A stretch of DNA of 64,000 bases from Luscinia megarhynchos (Eukaryota > Chordata > Aves > Passeriformes > Turdidae), in contig CM067590.1 of NCBI GenBank assembly GCA_034336665.1, forward strand, positions 5,802,459 to 5,866,458. Reading direction: 5' to 3'. The notes beneath the pieces were generated by a model. That model made no database searches, had not been told where the DNA came from, and was given only the letters and a program-made list of their open reading frames with translations. Each line of letters opens with the position of its first letter. Position 1 is the first letter of the stretch. Positions 53,401 to 64,000 of this stretch are shown here, piece by piece. The position numbers and the translations under genes are program-made.

Positions 53401-56400
53401 ATGTCTCTGCTGGCTATTTGCAACTCAGGGACTTCCTCAGAGACAATATTTTGCTGCTTACTATCTCTCAGTGGATTTCTCAGGCAGCAATTCGTCTGTT
53501 TTTTTAGTTTTTCGGGCAATGATATTGCTCTATATTAAAGAACAATACTTTTTGTTTCTTCACAACTGAGCTTCCAGTCTGACAGTGCTGTGGACAGCAG
53601 CTGTTACCTTAGCCTGATAGGTCTGCTCCAGCTCCATCTTATACAGTTTGACTTGTTCATCATGTTGATTTCGCAGATCCTCCAGAGCCTGAGTCATTTT
53701 GGACTCATACTCCTGCTGGCGGCTCGTGTCCACCTCAATCAAACGATGCTCGTGTCGTTTTCTCGTTTCCCTTATTTCCTACACACACACAAGAGAAGAG
53801 GGACAAATGACCACACTAAGGTAAACAGTACAAGCAGTTACATTCAGACAATTACCTACAGCAGTAAATACTTAGTAAAATGGACCAACAGTACTACAGG
53901 CATTTAAGCCTGGGAATTACTGCATGCACTAACATTCAAATTACTGTTTTCATTTGTCAGAATGTAATTCTTCAAAGTGATTCAACTCAAAACTAGCTTC
54001 AAAAATAGCTATATACTGTCTAAGGAAGGAGCTGTATTATGCTAAAAAAGTCAAAATGGGGGGAAGTGAAAAAAACATCAATTTTTTCATAGCAAAGAGA
54101 TTCCATATCCTGCACTACAAACCCTGTCCTTTTCAATATACATCCTGACATTACCATAGCGGCCTACAAGGAATCAGATTAAAACGAACACCTTTTGTAA
54201 ACATTATCTGTATTAAAAAAATCATTATAGAGAAAAACTGCATCTTCAAATTTCACTCTTAAGCACATATGGATCTCATCTATATTCTAAATACTTGGTC
54301 ACCCTTTCTTATTAGATTTAGAGTATTAATAAGGCAGCAACTCAAGCAATCCTGAAGACATAATTTTTTGTGATCAGAGTTTGTACTAAGAAATTTTCAT
54401 TTTTAGAAATGTATGAGTTTTCTGTGCTTAAGAACACTGGTTGCAAACTAGTAAGGTAAGGCTTACTCAGACACTTATTCATGCAGAGACCTGGCCAGGC
54501 CTGAATGTGTGGTATGAGAAAAACAATTTCTTCCTTCAGGGCAGGACAAACAACCAAGAAGTGGTTCTGAGTAATGGGAGGAGGCCTCAAGTTAGCAGCA
54601 GGGCCATGAGGAACAATAATTAGTGAAGCAAGGCTCAGTTTTGCTAGACTGGAGTCATAGCAGGGTAACATATGTTCAAAGTAGCTTTACTAGTCGTTTT
54701 GCACAAATGCTCTACCATCTAAAAATAGACCCCAAGAAACAAGTCCTTTTACTAGCAGCAATGTGCTCTAAAGTGATATGGAAGAAGCTTTTCTTTCTAT
54801 GGTTAATTTTTACACCAAGAAAACCAGCAAGCGGCATTCTCTCAGTAACTGTAGGCAATGGCAGCTCAGAAGCTGAAGGAATGTTGTGGGGGACTGCAGG
54901 GGATCAGGTGAAGGCCTGAGCTGATCCAGCAGCTCAACACCACTAGAATAAGCAGCCTCACCTGCCACACTCCCAGTCATGACGTCTCAATTCTAATGAA
55001 GATTTAGACCCTTCAGGGAACCAAATCATATTCCAAGAAAAGTTATTTTAAGGTCCTACAACCAAACAAGACTCTGTCACTGCAGTCAGTGTACCAATCC
55101 AACTGCTCCAGGGCATGGAAGTGAGACAATGGTCAGTTCATCTCAGGGTGATCTCCCTGGTTGGTTTCTTTGTTCTGCTCCAGCCCCTGTCCTTAGCCAC
55201 ACAGCCCTGTCCCATCCCTTAAACCAAACTGGGAACTCATTTGGATTCTGTGGTAAAACAACTCAGCCACTAAGCAGTCAAAAATCAAACTCAACCAAAA
55301 AAACTTTAGTATCTTTCTAATTAATCTGGTTGAAGTGGTCAGGTGAACGATGAGCTAAGCATCACACCTAGAGTAGGTGAGAAGAACAGCACAAGCATGT
55401 GGCAACTGCTCAGCAACCACTCATTGAATCAGCATGCAGAACCACCAGAGATGGACTAAACAGACTTAACACTTTGCATCTGGTACAGAGAGAAAGTCAT
55501 GCTCCCCTTTCCCAATTCCCACTATTACAAAAATTTTGGTCTTCACTAGAACCATTCACTTAATAGGCAGAAAACTACCTCTGCAATAAGCAAGGCAGTT
55601 GCACACTGTTCTAGTCAATAAAAATAGGTTATAATCAGGTCCACCAACCAAAGCTCGTGTAAATAAAGAGCAGAGCCATGCAACTAGGTCTAGAGAGAGG
55701 GAACAAGATTTTCCCTTTTCCACAGCAGTCAGCTGGATCCATGAGTTCAGCTATCCATGGGACTCCACCACTGATTTACCATGTAAAAAGGTGCAAAACC
55801 TCCACCTATATTATTACTCACCCCATTTATAGGAAGGGTAATACTGATTTTCTCTACCTAGACTAGTTAGTAGTTGCTCATAGTCCATTTGATTAAAAGC
55901 TACATTAACTTTGGAAAGTGGCAAGATTACTAGATTGATAATACCTCCTCAAATACATTCTTCCTGAAGTCCAGATCCTCTTGCAAACTCTGGCACCGAT
56001 TTTCCAGGTCCACACGCATAAGTGTCTCCTTCTCCAGCTGCTTCTTTGCCACAGCATGGCCATCTTCAGCCTAGGAAAGAATTATAAAGATAATTTTGTC
56101 TGGATTTCTATCTTTCATCCATAAACCTTTTATGGTCATCATCTGATGTCTTTGGACCAGTTACTCACAACAACAAATCTAATGTCAAGCCACTGATTTA
56201 AAGAAAACCAACCCACACCATCACCAGAAAAAGAAACACAATAAATAAACAAAAGCCCCACAAAAAAACCAAACATATGTGTGTGTGTGTGTGTGTTAAT
56301 TGATATTTAAACCAAGCTTATATGTCTGCATACCAGCTATTTAAAATGTAGGATTAGTTCAGTACATTCTGATAGAGGAGCTGAGGATTATTAATTCTTT

Positions 56401-59400
56401 GAGCACAACATGTTAAACTTTATTTTTCTTGCTAGCATGGTCCTACTGGGTTCTCCAGCATAAGTATAAAATTATGCAGGACCTTACAAAGGACAACATT
56501 TAACAACCCAATATCCCATGAATATATAAACATCAGAAATTTTTAAATAAAAGTTTCTGACAAGCAAAATGTCTAAAATACTGTGTTGCTTTGGCTGTTT
56601 TATATAGATTTCCATAATTTAGTTTTGTATCCAAGAGGATCAGCCAAAGGTTCATCAGTAAGCAAGGTGGATCATTGATGTTCAAGATTATAAACTAACT
56701 GCAAAGAAAAAAGAGAATTTATGCTCCACAGCTTTTCCTGTGCTGAAGCAGGAGAGCATTCCCTTTCATACCTTGGCAAGCTGGGCACGCAGATCAGCCA
56801 CCTCTGCTTCCAGACTGCGCTTCTCGTTCAGCACAGTATTGAGCTCTGCTTCACTTCTGTGGAAGAGAACTTCCAGATCCTTGATGCGACCCTGAGCCAC
56901 AGACAAATCTGCATCTTTCTTCTTGTAGCTGGAAAAAAAAATACATTATATTTATACATGGGTGCACACCCATCGTGAGCACATCCTGGTTACAGCCACA
57001 GGTATTTTGTTACCAGACACCTTTCATCAAGCCCAGCTCCTGCAGTAACCTGCAAATGCTGCTGATCATTGACCTGGAACACCCCCAAAATGTGCAGCCA
57101 GTGCCATGTTCTGAAAATGCATGGCACGCTAAAAACATGTTATGGACAGACAAGGGAAAAACAACAAGAAGACAACTCTGGCAGCTAAGAGCTGGTAATA
57201 CACACAAGCTGTAAACAGTACTTTTTCATCTGGCAGCTACACAGCTGGTATCTTTGACCCATGAAGCAAAGTACATGCAATGGCCAAAGAGGCCTGAGCA
57301 TCCCCAGCATTTTATATCTGATGTGGTCAAGCCTATTCCTCATGATGTAAAATAAAATAATCCACTATGGAACTGTGGTCATCTCTCAGAAACAAATCAG
57401 CATTTCTTCAGCAGTATTTATTATGGGCAAAGCACGTCTACTTGAGTTGTTATATCCAACTTGCAGATATGATCAAGGTAATCTTCCTTCTGTAATTTAT
57501 TAGCCTTTTCCTCTAACACAGTAACCTTCTGCAGCTTTTTCTCAGTATGCATCACTATGTTATTAAAAAACTGTTCTGTGCTGTACTGCTTCCTTGTTGC
57601 TGCTTAAGCTTTGCTGTTCTAGCCTGACACCACATGGGATGGAAGGAACAATTTTTAATTTTTTTTCTCTTAAGCCGTTGAAGACAATTTTTTTCCTTTC
57701 CTCAAACTTCTAATCTACAGATCTGTAGTTTACACCCGTGGCCCACGAGCTGTTTCTAAGGGTCCACCAAAATTAACTTTGAAGAGAATTCCTACTATAT
57801 ATAGGCTTTTAAAAGCTCTGTATTCAATCTGCTATTCCAAACATGGATGTTTGCAAAGAGGAAAAAAAAAAGCTGAAAACCACTGTTCTAGATTATACAA
57901 ACTTTACTGCCCACGTCCTGAAGCTTGGTTCCCCAAACTCCTCATCACTTGTACTGTCTCCCTGAATTTCCGATTTGCCTGAACTAGCCAGAATTATTTT
58001 ACCAAAATCCTCCATTAGGGGGTATTGGTGTGCCCTACATACAGTATGTGTTCATGTGGAGGCATGACAGGATGAAGCAGGCATAGCCATTTGTTTGAGC
58101 CTCAAATCACATGACATTCATGTTACATTTACAAATACACTTGTGTATATATTGCTGGAATTCTGTGGTCTGACCAGCTGTACCAACAAGCTGAAGGATT
58201 TTCCCCCTGACAAGCCTGTATCGTTTCATGGATCTGCTACCAAAAGGCATTTTAAGAAGTATCATTAATATCATTTCTACAGCAAATATTGTCCATTCTA
58301 ATTAAAAGAAAAAAAAGAAGGTCTCCTCACCTTTTATTGAACTCCTCAAGTTCTGCTCTCAGTTTTCCTATTTCAATTTGTAATCTAGCCCTCTCTTTGG
58401 CAGTTTCATCCAGAACTCTTCGAGCATCAGCCAGTTCTGACTCATAGAGACTCTTGATTCCGCTCACCTAAGGGGAGAGAAAATGTATTCCAGTATGAGA
58501 ACATCCCAAAGACTCTCAAACAATGAAATATAGGATCACGTTATACACAAGCTTCTTTCGAAAAAGGGTGTATGATATGATTTCTGCCATTTAAGAATAT
58601 TCCATATTCAACATTTTCAATTAACAAGCAATCCAAAGATTTAGCTTTTATTACCACTATGACAAAACATACTATGTTTGAAATGTGCAAACATTCCCAA
58701 GAGATAAACTGAACTAGATCAGTGCACCCTACAATCTTAGCTTCAATTATTTGCCTTATTCCTAATACTGCCGCTTTGGGAGGTTTTTTTAAACACTTGA
58801 AGACATTCTGCGAAATACCACCCAGGGTGGCAAACAAAGTGTAGCAAAAACTCAGGAGCTGTGCCAGGAGCTGCAGGGCTGGGGCAGACCCAGGGTGTCC
58901 ATTAAAGTGTGGCAAAAAGATAGAAGCAGCAGCAGAAAACAGCAGGGCTGGACAGTGGCAGGAGACACACCCACCTAGGGGCTCAGGGTGCCAGGTTTTC
59001 CCCTGGGGCACCCTAATAGATGGTGAGGGTCCTTCCCAGCGAGGTCAGGTGTCAAAAAGGTCCCAGTTCAACAGACACTCTTATGAGCAAAGGCTCTCCC
59101 ATGGCAGGAGAAGCAGTGCAGGATAGAACTCAGGTGGCAGGGAATTCTTCCCACTGTAGCAGCAGCCCAACCGTCTCCCCTCCAATCCTGAGAGCAAACG
59201 AGCTGAGCCCAGCCCCTCAATCCCCAGCCAAAATCTCACAGTGTCTCTGACTTTGCAAGAGAAAGCCACCCAGCTTAGAGACTGCAGCCAGCTGCACCCC
59301 TTCCCCCCATCTTGGCCACATTTTTTGTCTTTCTCAAGTATCTATAGTTCTGGCCTCTTCCGCAACAAATGGGAGAAAAATTCAGTAAGAGAAAGAAAGA

Positions 59401-62400
59401 AAAGGAAAGAAAAAAAAGAAAAAAAGCCAAACCCTAACCTCCAACAATCACCCAGAAGCCTTGTAGTCATGTTTGATACTCTTCAGGTCCCTCCTGCCAC
59501 TAGCACTGATCCCTCTGTTGAAGAACAGAAGGGGGATAAACTTGTATGGCCTCTCCTCAGCACCCAGAATACAAGCCCTGGGAAGCAATGAACCTTCCCA
59601 GATGACAGGTTAGGCCAGCAAGTGGGTCCTTCAACTGTGAAAATGGAAACCCCATCTGAAGGTGACAGAAAAAATCAAAGTAAAACCTCAAAATGGAGTT
59701 CAACAGAAAACAAAAGGACATTCTGCAGTCCAATCCACTTCATGTCCATGTGCACCCAAGCACAAATCTTCCTGCACAGGGGCCAACGTAGACATCCATA
59801 CTGCACTACAAATGTGCTTTCACTTTTACCCCCCTCTGCCTTCTGTTGGCAAAAGAGTCTGCAAGTTTGTAATTAGACAACACAGGGAACAAGGAAATAG
59901 AAAAGGAAAACAGAGATGTTTCCATAGCAGACTTTGAAAGACAAAACTGCTTGACGCTTTCACCTACCTGGGCTGGAAGCAGTCAAAGCTCACTAGGCTG
60001 CGGGTAAAGGGCAGACACACTGACACAGACCCTCCCAAAGCAACCACCTGAGAAAAGCTGTGAGATGTCATTCCATGAAGACTTGAAATATGTTAAGAAG
60101 GCACTGAGCCACCATGCTAGGCAAGAAACATGTTCCATCCACTTGTGATTACAAGTGACTCCAGACAGATTTTGTGATGAAACAATCTCATTAGCCTACA
60201 TTAATGTGCAAAACACAAATGTATTCCCACCAGGTGTTGCTCAGTATGTTCTCATTTAGCCAGTTACAGATCAAAGAAGGACTGCCAGTCAGCTATGGCT
60301 CAGACTCTAATATCAGTCAAGTTCTCAAGAACAACGAAGATGTGTGTCATGCCACCTCTCAGATGATGCCTACAGTGCCAGAAAACCACTTAACCCAATA
60401 TTTTAGAGGATGCAACTTGAGTGACCCAACGTCCACAGCAGCATCTGAGCATGTGTTTTGCAGGTGGCAACACCAGACCCTCATGTCCTGGTCATTACAG
60501 TAGTTCTGGTCCCCACGTGCACACGAAGAGCACGGTACCTCCAACACTGGCAGGTAAGAGGAAACCACATGAGCTCACACCCACAGAGATGGGAAGACAA
60601 GTGAAGAGGGAACCCCATAAAAACTGCTTTTGTCACAAGGACAATTGCTGTTAGCAGCTGAGGGTCCCAAGGATCTTATTTTTCTCTCTAATTCTCCTTT
60701 CAGACAGCAAGCACAGTGGGGTGTCCTTAGAACAGTGCAGTAATCCCTCCGATCCCCATCAAAATATCTCTTCCAGAAGGCTGCAACCATAAGCACTGCA
60801 GGTGAGGGCAGGGAGTTAGTAAAGGGGAATGAGGAGAGCTCTAGGACTGCTTTCTTAGCTTTTCTATTATCTCCCCTCCCAGCCTCACAAATTAGATTAC
60901 TGCAACACTGACTCAAACAGTAGGAACAGCATTCATCTTGTACTAAGGATGTAGAAAAACAAGAGGATGAGCTCAATTTCTCTTCTGTCACAGGCTAACC
61001 TACACAAGGACAGTGATGGAGGAAAGCAAACAGAGAAGGAATGAGGACAGTTAGAGGTTCCCCCAGCCACATCTGCAAACTTTTTATTTTTTGCATTTGT
61101 CTGAGGACTCACTGTACACACTTTTTATTTGTCTAGGCATCTACTGCATGTGAGTAAAGCAGCACTGGAGAGGTTTAGGGAAAAGGCTATAATTAATGAA
61201 AAATTAAAGATGAATCAACTGCAAAGCTCCTTTGCTGCTGAGATGGCAGCCCTATGCTCATCGCAAAGAACAGGAATGACATTGTTCTAAGGCCACGCTG
61301 AGATTGCCACACAGAACAGCAAACGTCTGCTTTCTGCCACCTTGTTCAAACTGATGACTGAAACAACAAGGAAAAAGAACATCCTATCAGCTGATGATGA
61401 AAGAATCTCTGGCAGAATAGAGCCCTTGCCTGATCAGCATCAGCAGAACTTCTCTCATCCAGAAGACGCTACCGTAAACCAGAACTTTGAGCACAGCTCA
61501 AAATTGTTCCCATACATGCAAGGTGGGAGCAGGGGGTGCCAGGAACGGTCACCCACTACTCACGACAAGTCATGTCAGTCCATAATGGTCTCACTCAGCT
61601 CAGGCATGGTCCCTGTCGGATACTGGAGTGACAAGCAAAGAACAAACATCTCTCTCATGATAACCATGGCTCTGCTACTGCTTGCCATAGCTATCCTTAT
61701 GCTTGAGAAATTCACACGTGGGCATGGACCCCATCATCTGCTCTCTAGGCAGAAGTCTCAGGTAATAACTAACAGCCCACTGGTGAGCAGTCCCTCTTGC
61801 CTGCTTCTCACAATGTGCATGGTACCATCTACCACAGTGCCAGGTGATGTTTTCTGCCATTACCAAAGAAAAGCCAAAAACAAGAGAATATTCAAAATAA
61901 GATCAGACTCAAATTTACACACAGTTGAGGACAATCAATGGCAATTTTCATTTTGAACACTGTGGAAAAAGAAAATAGTCTCCTATATGTATGTAGAACT
62001 CAGACCCTTACATATATAAATACTTAATAATGCAGAGAGGAGATTGCAAATTTCACTGGACTACGTTTAACTCTGCTTCTACACAGAAGTTAGAGCTGCT
62101 TTGGGGTTTGTTTGGGGAGGTTTTTGGGATTTCGAGGGTCTATTTTTATTTAATATCTTATTTCACACTAAGCCTAATCATTTTATGAACGCAAATTCCA
62201 ACAGTTAATAAGAAAACTGAATTGTGAGCAGAAAATCCAGTTTACTAGGTTGGTCCCAGAAGTGAAAGGACAAGACTCTCCCACTCCAGTAAATGGAAAA
62301 TCTGACAAATATGTGAAGTTTTACTGCTTCCACAGTCCTAAACCAAGGTCCACTATCCAGCACTAAAACAATAAAACTACAAAGTTTCCTTTTGTGGACA

Positions 62401-64000
62401 TATGTAAAGAATAAACAGACCTTCCTAAAGGGATGGGGAAAGTATTTACCAAAGGTAGTCCAGAGACAAGCCAAAGCATCAGTGCCAAAGAAGAGTTTGA
62501 CGAATCCTGACAAAGTTTGTTATAATACGTCTAAGGATTAAGACCTTTTGGAAGTCTGGATGAAAAAAAACTGAGAAGGAAAGCTAAAGAGCAAAGTAAC
62601 CAAAAGGTTCCTATCAATATTCTCAAGTTTATTTCTGATTACTGCATCAGAATACTTTTCAGAATTGCTAGGACACAGAATTGCTGTTTTACACTCATGT
62701 TAAAAGTCTAACAAAATTATATCTACGTTGTCTGCTTGTCCTCTTACTCCTGCTCCATGTGTGCTGTCAATAGAATTACATTCTGTCTCTTGCATTTCAA
62801 AGGGATTTCAGATTTTCCTTCTAGCCTCCAATGATCTACAACTTAGAAGTCCCCTAAATTAGATGTGTTTATTTTGTTTATAGAATGATTTCACTGAGCA
62901 AGTGATGTTTCATGCTTAGAAATAGATGGCAATTTTTAAAGCATAGAAGTTATAATATGTCATTAAGTAATACAGAGGGACTTTAACGGTACTTCGGTTT
63001 TGGGCATACATGCACTGATTGCAGGTACCCCAAACAGCCCCCAAATAACTATCATATCCACTCTGCTTGAACTAAATTAAATCAAACCTCCTTCCAACAC
63101 CCCGAGCATCATCAAATCAGTATCTTAAGGAGTGAAAAAAGGAAAATAAAAAATAAATTTCAGTGCTACACAGTGGCACAGCGATCCACCATATCGGGAA
63201 GTTACACTCCAGGCTGGTTATTGATAGAAATACCGCATCTTGCTGAGGGGGTTTGGGCTTGCACAGGACAGGAGTGCCCCCAGTGTGTCACTGACTACAA
63301 CCCTCGGCCACAAGGGAAGCAGACACCACAGAACAAGGAAAAGCAAGACTTAGGAAATCCAGTTTTGCTTCCAAAATTCGAGGAAAGAAATCAGAGTCGT
63401 TCACAGGGACTTGATTCCAAGTATTTACGGGGTTTGTAAAAGATTTATTAGGATGAGAGGCAAAGCCAGTCTAAAACCGTTCAATCTTCCATCCCATTGC
63501 ATTAGCCATCAAGACAGAGGCTGTAGGGGCCACCCAACACCCCAGTACACGCGCTGTGGGCGCGGGGCATCGGAGCGCCGGGACCCGCCGCGGCCCCAGG
63601 GAGCCCCGCCCGCGGCCGAGGGACCGCAGCGGCTCCGCGCCGCACCCGCCGGCCCAGGAGCCGCCAGCACCGCCCGCAGCGCCGCGCCCGCCCCGGCGCC
63701 GAACCCCGGCCCGAGCCCCTTGCGTGTGTCGCCGGTGGCCCCTCCGCGCGACACCGCGGCCAGCGAGCCCCGAGGGGCCGCGCGGGCAGGCGCCGGTCCG
63801 CACAGCCGCCGCTCCCCGCCCGGCGGAGCGCATGGCGCGGCGGCCGCACGGAGCCGCCACAGCGCGCCCCGCCGCGCAGCGAGCGGGCGGGAACTGCCCG
63901 GCCGAGCCCCGGGCCGCGGACCCACTGCGGGACGGAGGCGGGGGGGGCTCTCCACGGGCATCGCTGCTCGCTCCCCACTCTGGCCGTACCTCCCGGGTGG
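47418..64000 (-). CDS. LMNB2: Lamin B2 (exon 1 mostly outside window)
   Basis: Nuclear intermediate filament protein of the lamina, kept at the inner nuclear membrane by farnesylation. Twelve exons on the minus strand; all but the last 11 coding bases of exon 1 lie beyond the right edge. Exons 2-7 encode the remaining alpha-helical rod (coils 1B and 2), ending in the rod-end motif [12 protein letters not shown]. Exon 8 has the SPSPSSR phosphorylation-type head of the tail, a Ser run, the nuclear localisation signal GKRKR and the start of the Ig-fold tail domain ([19 protein letters not shown]). Exons 9-11 complete that fold and an acidic stretch. Exon 12 ends CAVM, a CaaX box expected to be farnesylated. 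All phases agree, and 533 residues plus the TRE of exon 1 are visible. The sequence is closer to human LMNB2 than to LMNB1 or LMNA. Confidence 0.97.
48556..48657 (-). CDS. LMNB2: LMNB2 exon 11 (acidic tail)
   Basis: 34 codons, phase 0 to 0. It encodes [20 protein letters not shown], then [14 protein letters not shown]. Donor CAACAG|GTAATC. Confidence 0.96.
49995..50114 (-). CDS. LMNB2: LMNB2 exon 10 (lamin tail Ig fold), GC-rich
   Basis: 40 codons: [20 protein letters not shown], then [20 protein letters not shown]. Third positions are nearly all G or C, with many CpGs, unlike every other LMNB2 exon here and the AT-rich introns on both sides. Confidence 0.96.
50927..51034 (-). CDS. LMNB2: LMNB2 exon 9 (lamin tail Ig fold)
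   Basis: 36 codons: [20 protein letters not shown], then [16 protein letters not shown], the lamin tail core. Donor GTTACA|GTAAGT. Confidence 0.96.
51516..51807 (-). CDS. LMNB2: LMNB2 exon 8 (NLS, poly-Ser, start of tail fold)
   Basis: 292 nt, phase 2 in, 0 out. It encodes [17 protein letters not shown], a seven-Ser run, the NLS GKRKRIE, a second six-Ser run, then [20 protein letters not shown]. Both Ser runs are AGC repeats (CTG runs on the + strand). Confidence 0.96.
52124..52243. repeat. LMNB2: Three perfect-looking 40-bp tandem copies
   Basis: The unit beginning TAAGTAAAAAGATGATATGA recurs at 52124, 52164 and 52204 with almost no differences, in LMNB2 intron 7. The near-identity suggests a recent duplication. 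Confidence 0.97.
52463..52683 (-). CDS. LMNB2: LMNB2 exon 7 (end of rod)
   Basis: 221 nt. It encodes [20 protein letters not shown] through [20 protein letters not shown], the conserved intermediate filament rod-termination motif. Confidence 0.96.
52875..53000 (-). CDS. LMNB2: LMNB2 exon 6 (coil 2)
   Basis: 42 codons, phase 0 to 0: [20 protein letters not shown] to YQLSGLQKQ. Confidence 0.96.
53608..53778 (-). CDS. LMNB2: LMNB2 exon 5 (coil 1B/2)
   Basis: 57 codons, phase 0 to 0: [20 protein letters not shown] through [14 protein letters not shown]. Confidence 0.96.
55945..56070 (-). CDS. LMNB2: LMNB2 exon 4 (coil 1B)
   Basis: 42 codons, phase 0 to 0: [20 protein letters not shown] through [10 protein letters not shown]. 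Confidence 0.96.
56279..56296. repeat. (TG)n microsatellite
   Basis: Short TG dinucleotide run in LMNB2 intron 3. Confidence 0.95.
56772..56928 (-). CDS. LMNB2: LMNB2 exon 3 (coil 1B)
   Basis: 157 nt: [20 protein letters not shown] through [11 protein letters not shown]. The acceptor is a long T run then CCAG. Confidence 0.96.
58331..58467 (-). CDS. LMNB2: LMNB2 exon 2 (coil 1A/1B)
   Basis: 137 nt: [20 protein letters not shown] through [12 protein letters not shown]. Starts in phase 0 after exon 1 ends TRE. Confidence 0.96.
61342..61956 (+). CDS. Doubtful 204-codon open frame inside LMNB2 intron 1
   Basis: Runs antisense to LMNB2. It has a hydrophilic N-terminal half and one strongly hydrophobic stretch [19 protein letters not shown] (residues about 103-121) followed by a basic region. 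I recognise no family. There is no CpG promoter, and no strong poly(A) signal or splice structure tied to it. A frame this long arises by chance now and then in 64 kb, so I treat it as probably non-coding. Confidence 0.12.
   Translation: MFKLMTETTRKKNILSADDERISGRIEPLPDQHQQNFSHPEDATVNQNFEHSSKLFPYMQGGSRGCQERSPTTHDKSCQSIMVSLSSGMVPVGYWSDKQRTNISLMITMALLLLAIAILMLEKFTRGHGPHHLLSRQKSQVITNSPLVSSPSCLLLTMCMVPSTTVPGDVFCHYQRKAKNKRIFKIRSDSNLHTVEDNQWQFSF
63540..63989 (-). promoter_or_regulatory. LMNB2: CpG island at LMNB2 exon 1 / intron 1
   Basis: Very high G+C and CpG density rising abruptly at about 63540 and continuing to the window edge, directly downstream of exon 1. It is the intronic shoulder of the LMNB2 promoter island; the transcription start itself lies beyond the window. 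Confidence 0.75.
63990..64000 (-). CDS. LMNB2: LMNB2 exon 1, last 11 coding bases (partial)
   Basis: The right edge of the window, read on the minus strand, is CCACCCGGGAG|GTACGG: the end of a Thr codon, then T-R-E and a donor. Lamin B2 exon 1 ends in TTRE immediately before VSGIK, so this is the exon 1 end. Confidence 0.85.

Larger units (their letters stand above)
47460..58330 (-). other. LMNB2: LMNB2 introns 2-11
   Basis: AT-rich introns between the listed exons, the longest being 53779-55944. Apart from a 40-bp triplicate (52124-52243) and a TG repeat (56279-56296), I see no RNA gene, transposon or hidden exon. Confidence 0.55.
58468..63989 (-). other. LMNB2: LMNB2 intron 1
   Basis: 5.5 kb intron. 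The exon-1-proximal 500 bases are CpG-rich; the rest is ordinary sequence with an A-rich stretch near 59395-59430 and one open frame of 204 codons on the + strand (61342-61956). No known family is recognised. Confidence 0.6.

Noticed and set aside
63471..63978. Minus-strand frames of 130-158 codons next to LMNB2 exon 1
   Set aside because: They lie within the CpG island of intron 1, with Arg/Ala/Gly-rich composition in all frames and no lamin similarity.

Overview
The window is avian nuclear DNA. It has vertebrate multi-exon genes with GT-AG introns, several CR1 LINE fragments of the bird type, CpG-rich promoter patches and minisatellites. The gene order SPPL2B (3' end) - TMPRSS9 - TIMM13 - LMNB2 matches the human 19p13.3 block as I know it. 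The species cannot be named from the sequence alone.

Layout. Bases 1-2042 are an SPPL2B intron. The last two coding exons of SPPL2B (2043-2203, 3181-3462, + strand) follow, carrying the PAL motif and the cytosolic tail. From 3463 to about 14900 there is no convincing gene, only a probable long SPPL2B 3' UTR and CR1 fragments. A CpG-rich patch with a strong splice donor (about 14920-15151) may be the non-coding first exon of TMPRSS9. TMPRSS9 coding exons run from 21875 to 37843 (+), with a poly(A) signal at 38067. TIMM13 (40132-40604, -) is a complete three-exon gene. LMNB2 (47418-64000, -) is complete except for most of exon 1, which lies beyond the right edge.

TMPRSS9 (polyserase-1) is the most informative locus. 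It encodes a type II membrane anchor, a SEA domain and three S1 protease domains with near-identical exon layouts (172 / 266-275 / 137 nt, same phases). The third domain has GDAGGP in place of GDSGGP. Three unusual features stand out: (1) a minisatellite of about 1.5 kb that begins at the splice donor of the SEA exon and repeats that donor about every 100 bp; (2) a one-base frame break in the Ser/Thr-rich linker after protease domain 2; (3) an LDL-receptor class A exon between protease domains 2 and 3, with none visible at the N-terminal position where the human protein has one.

The four genes are functionally unrelated: an intramembrane protease, a cell-surface serine protease, a mitochondrial import chaperone and a nuclear lamin. 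They are linked by conserved synteny, not by a pathway. I did not find a convincing new multi-gene system.
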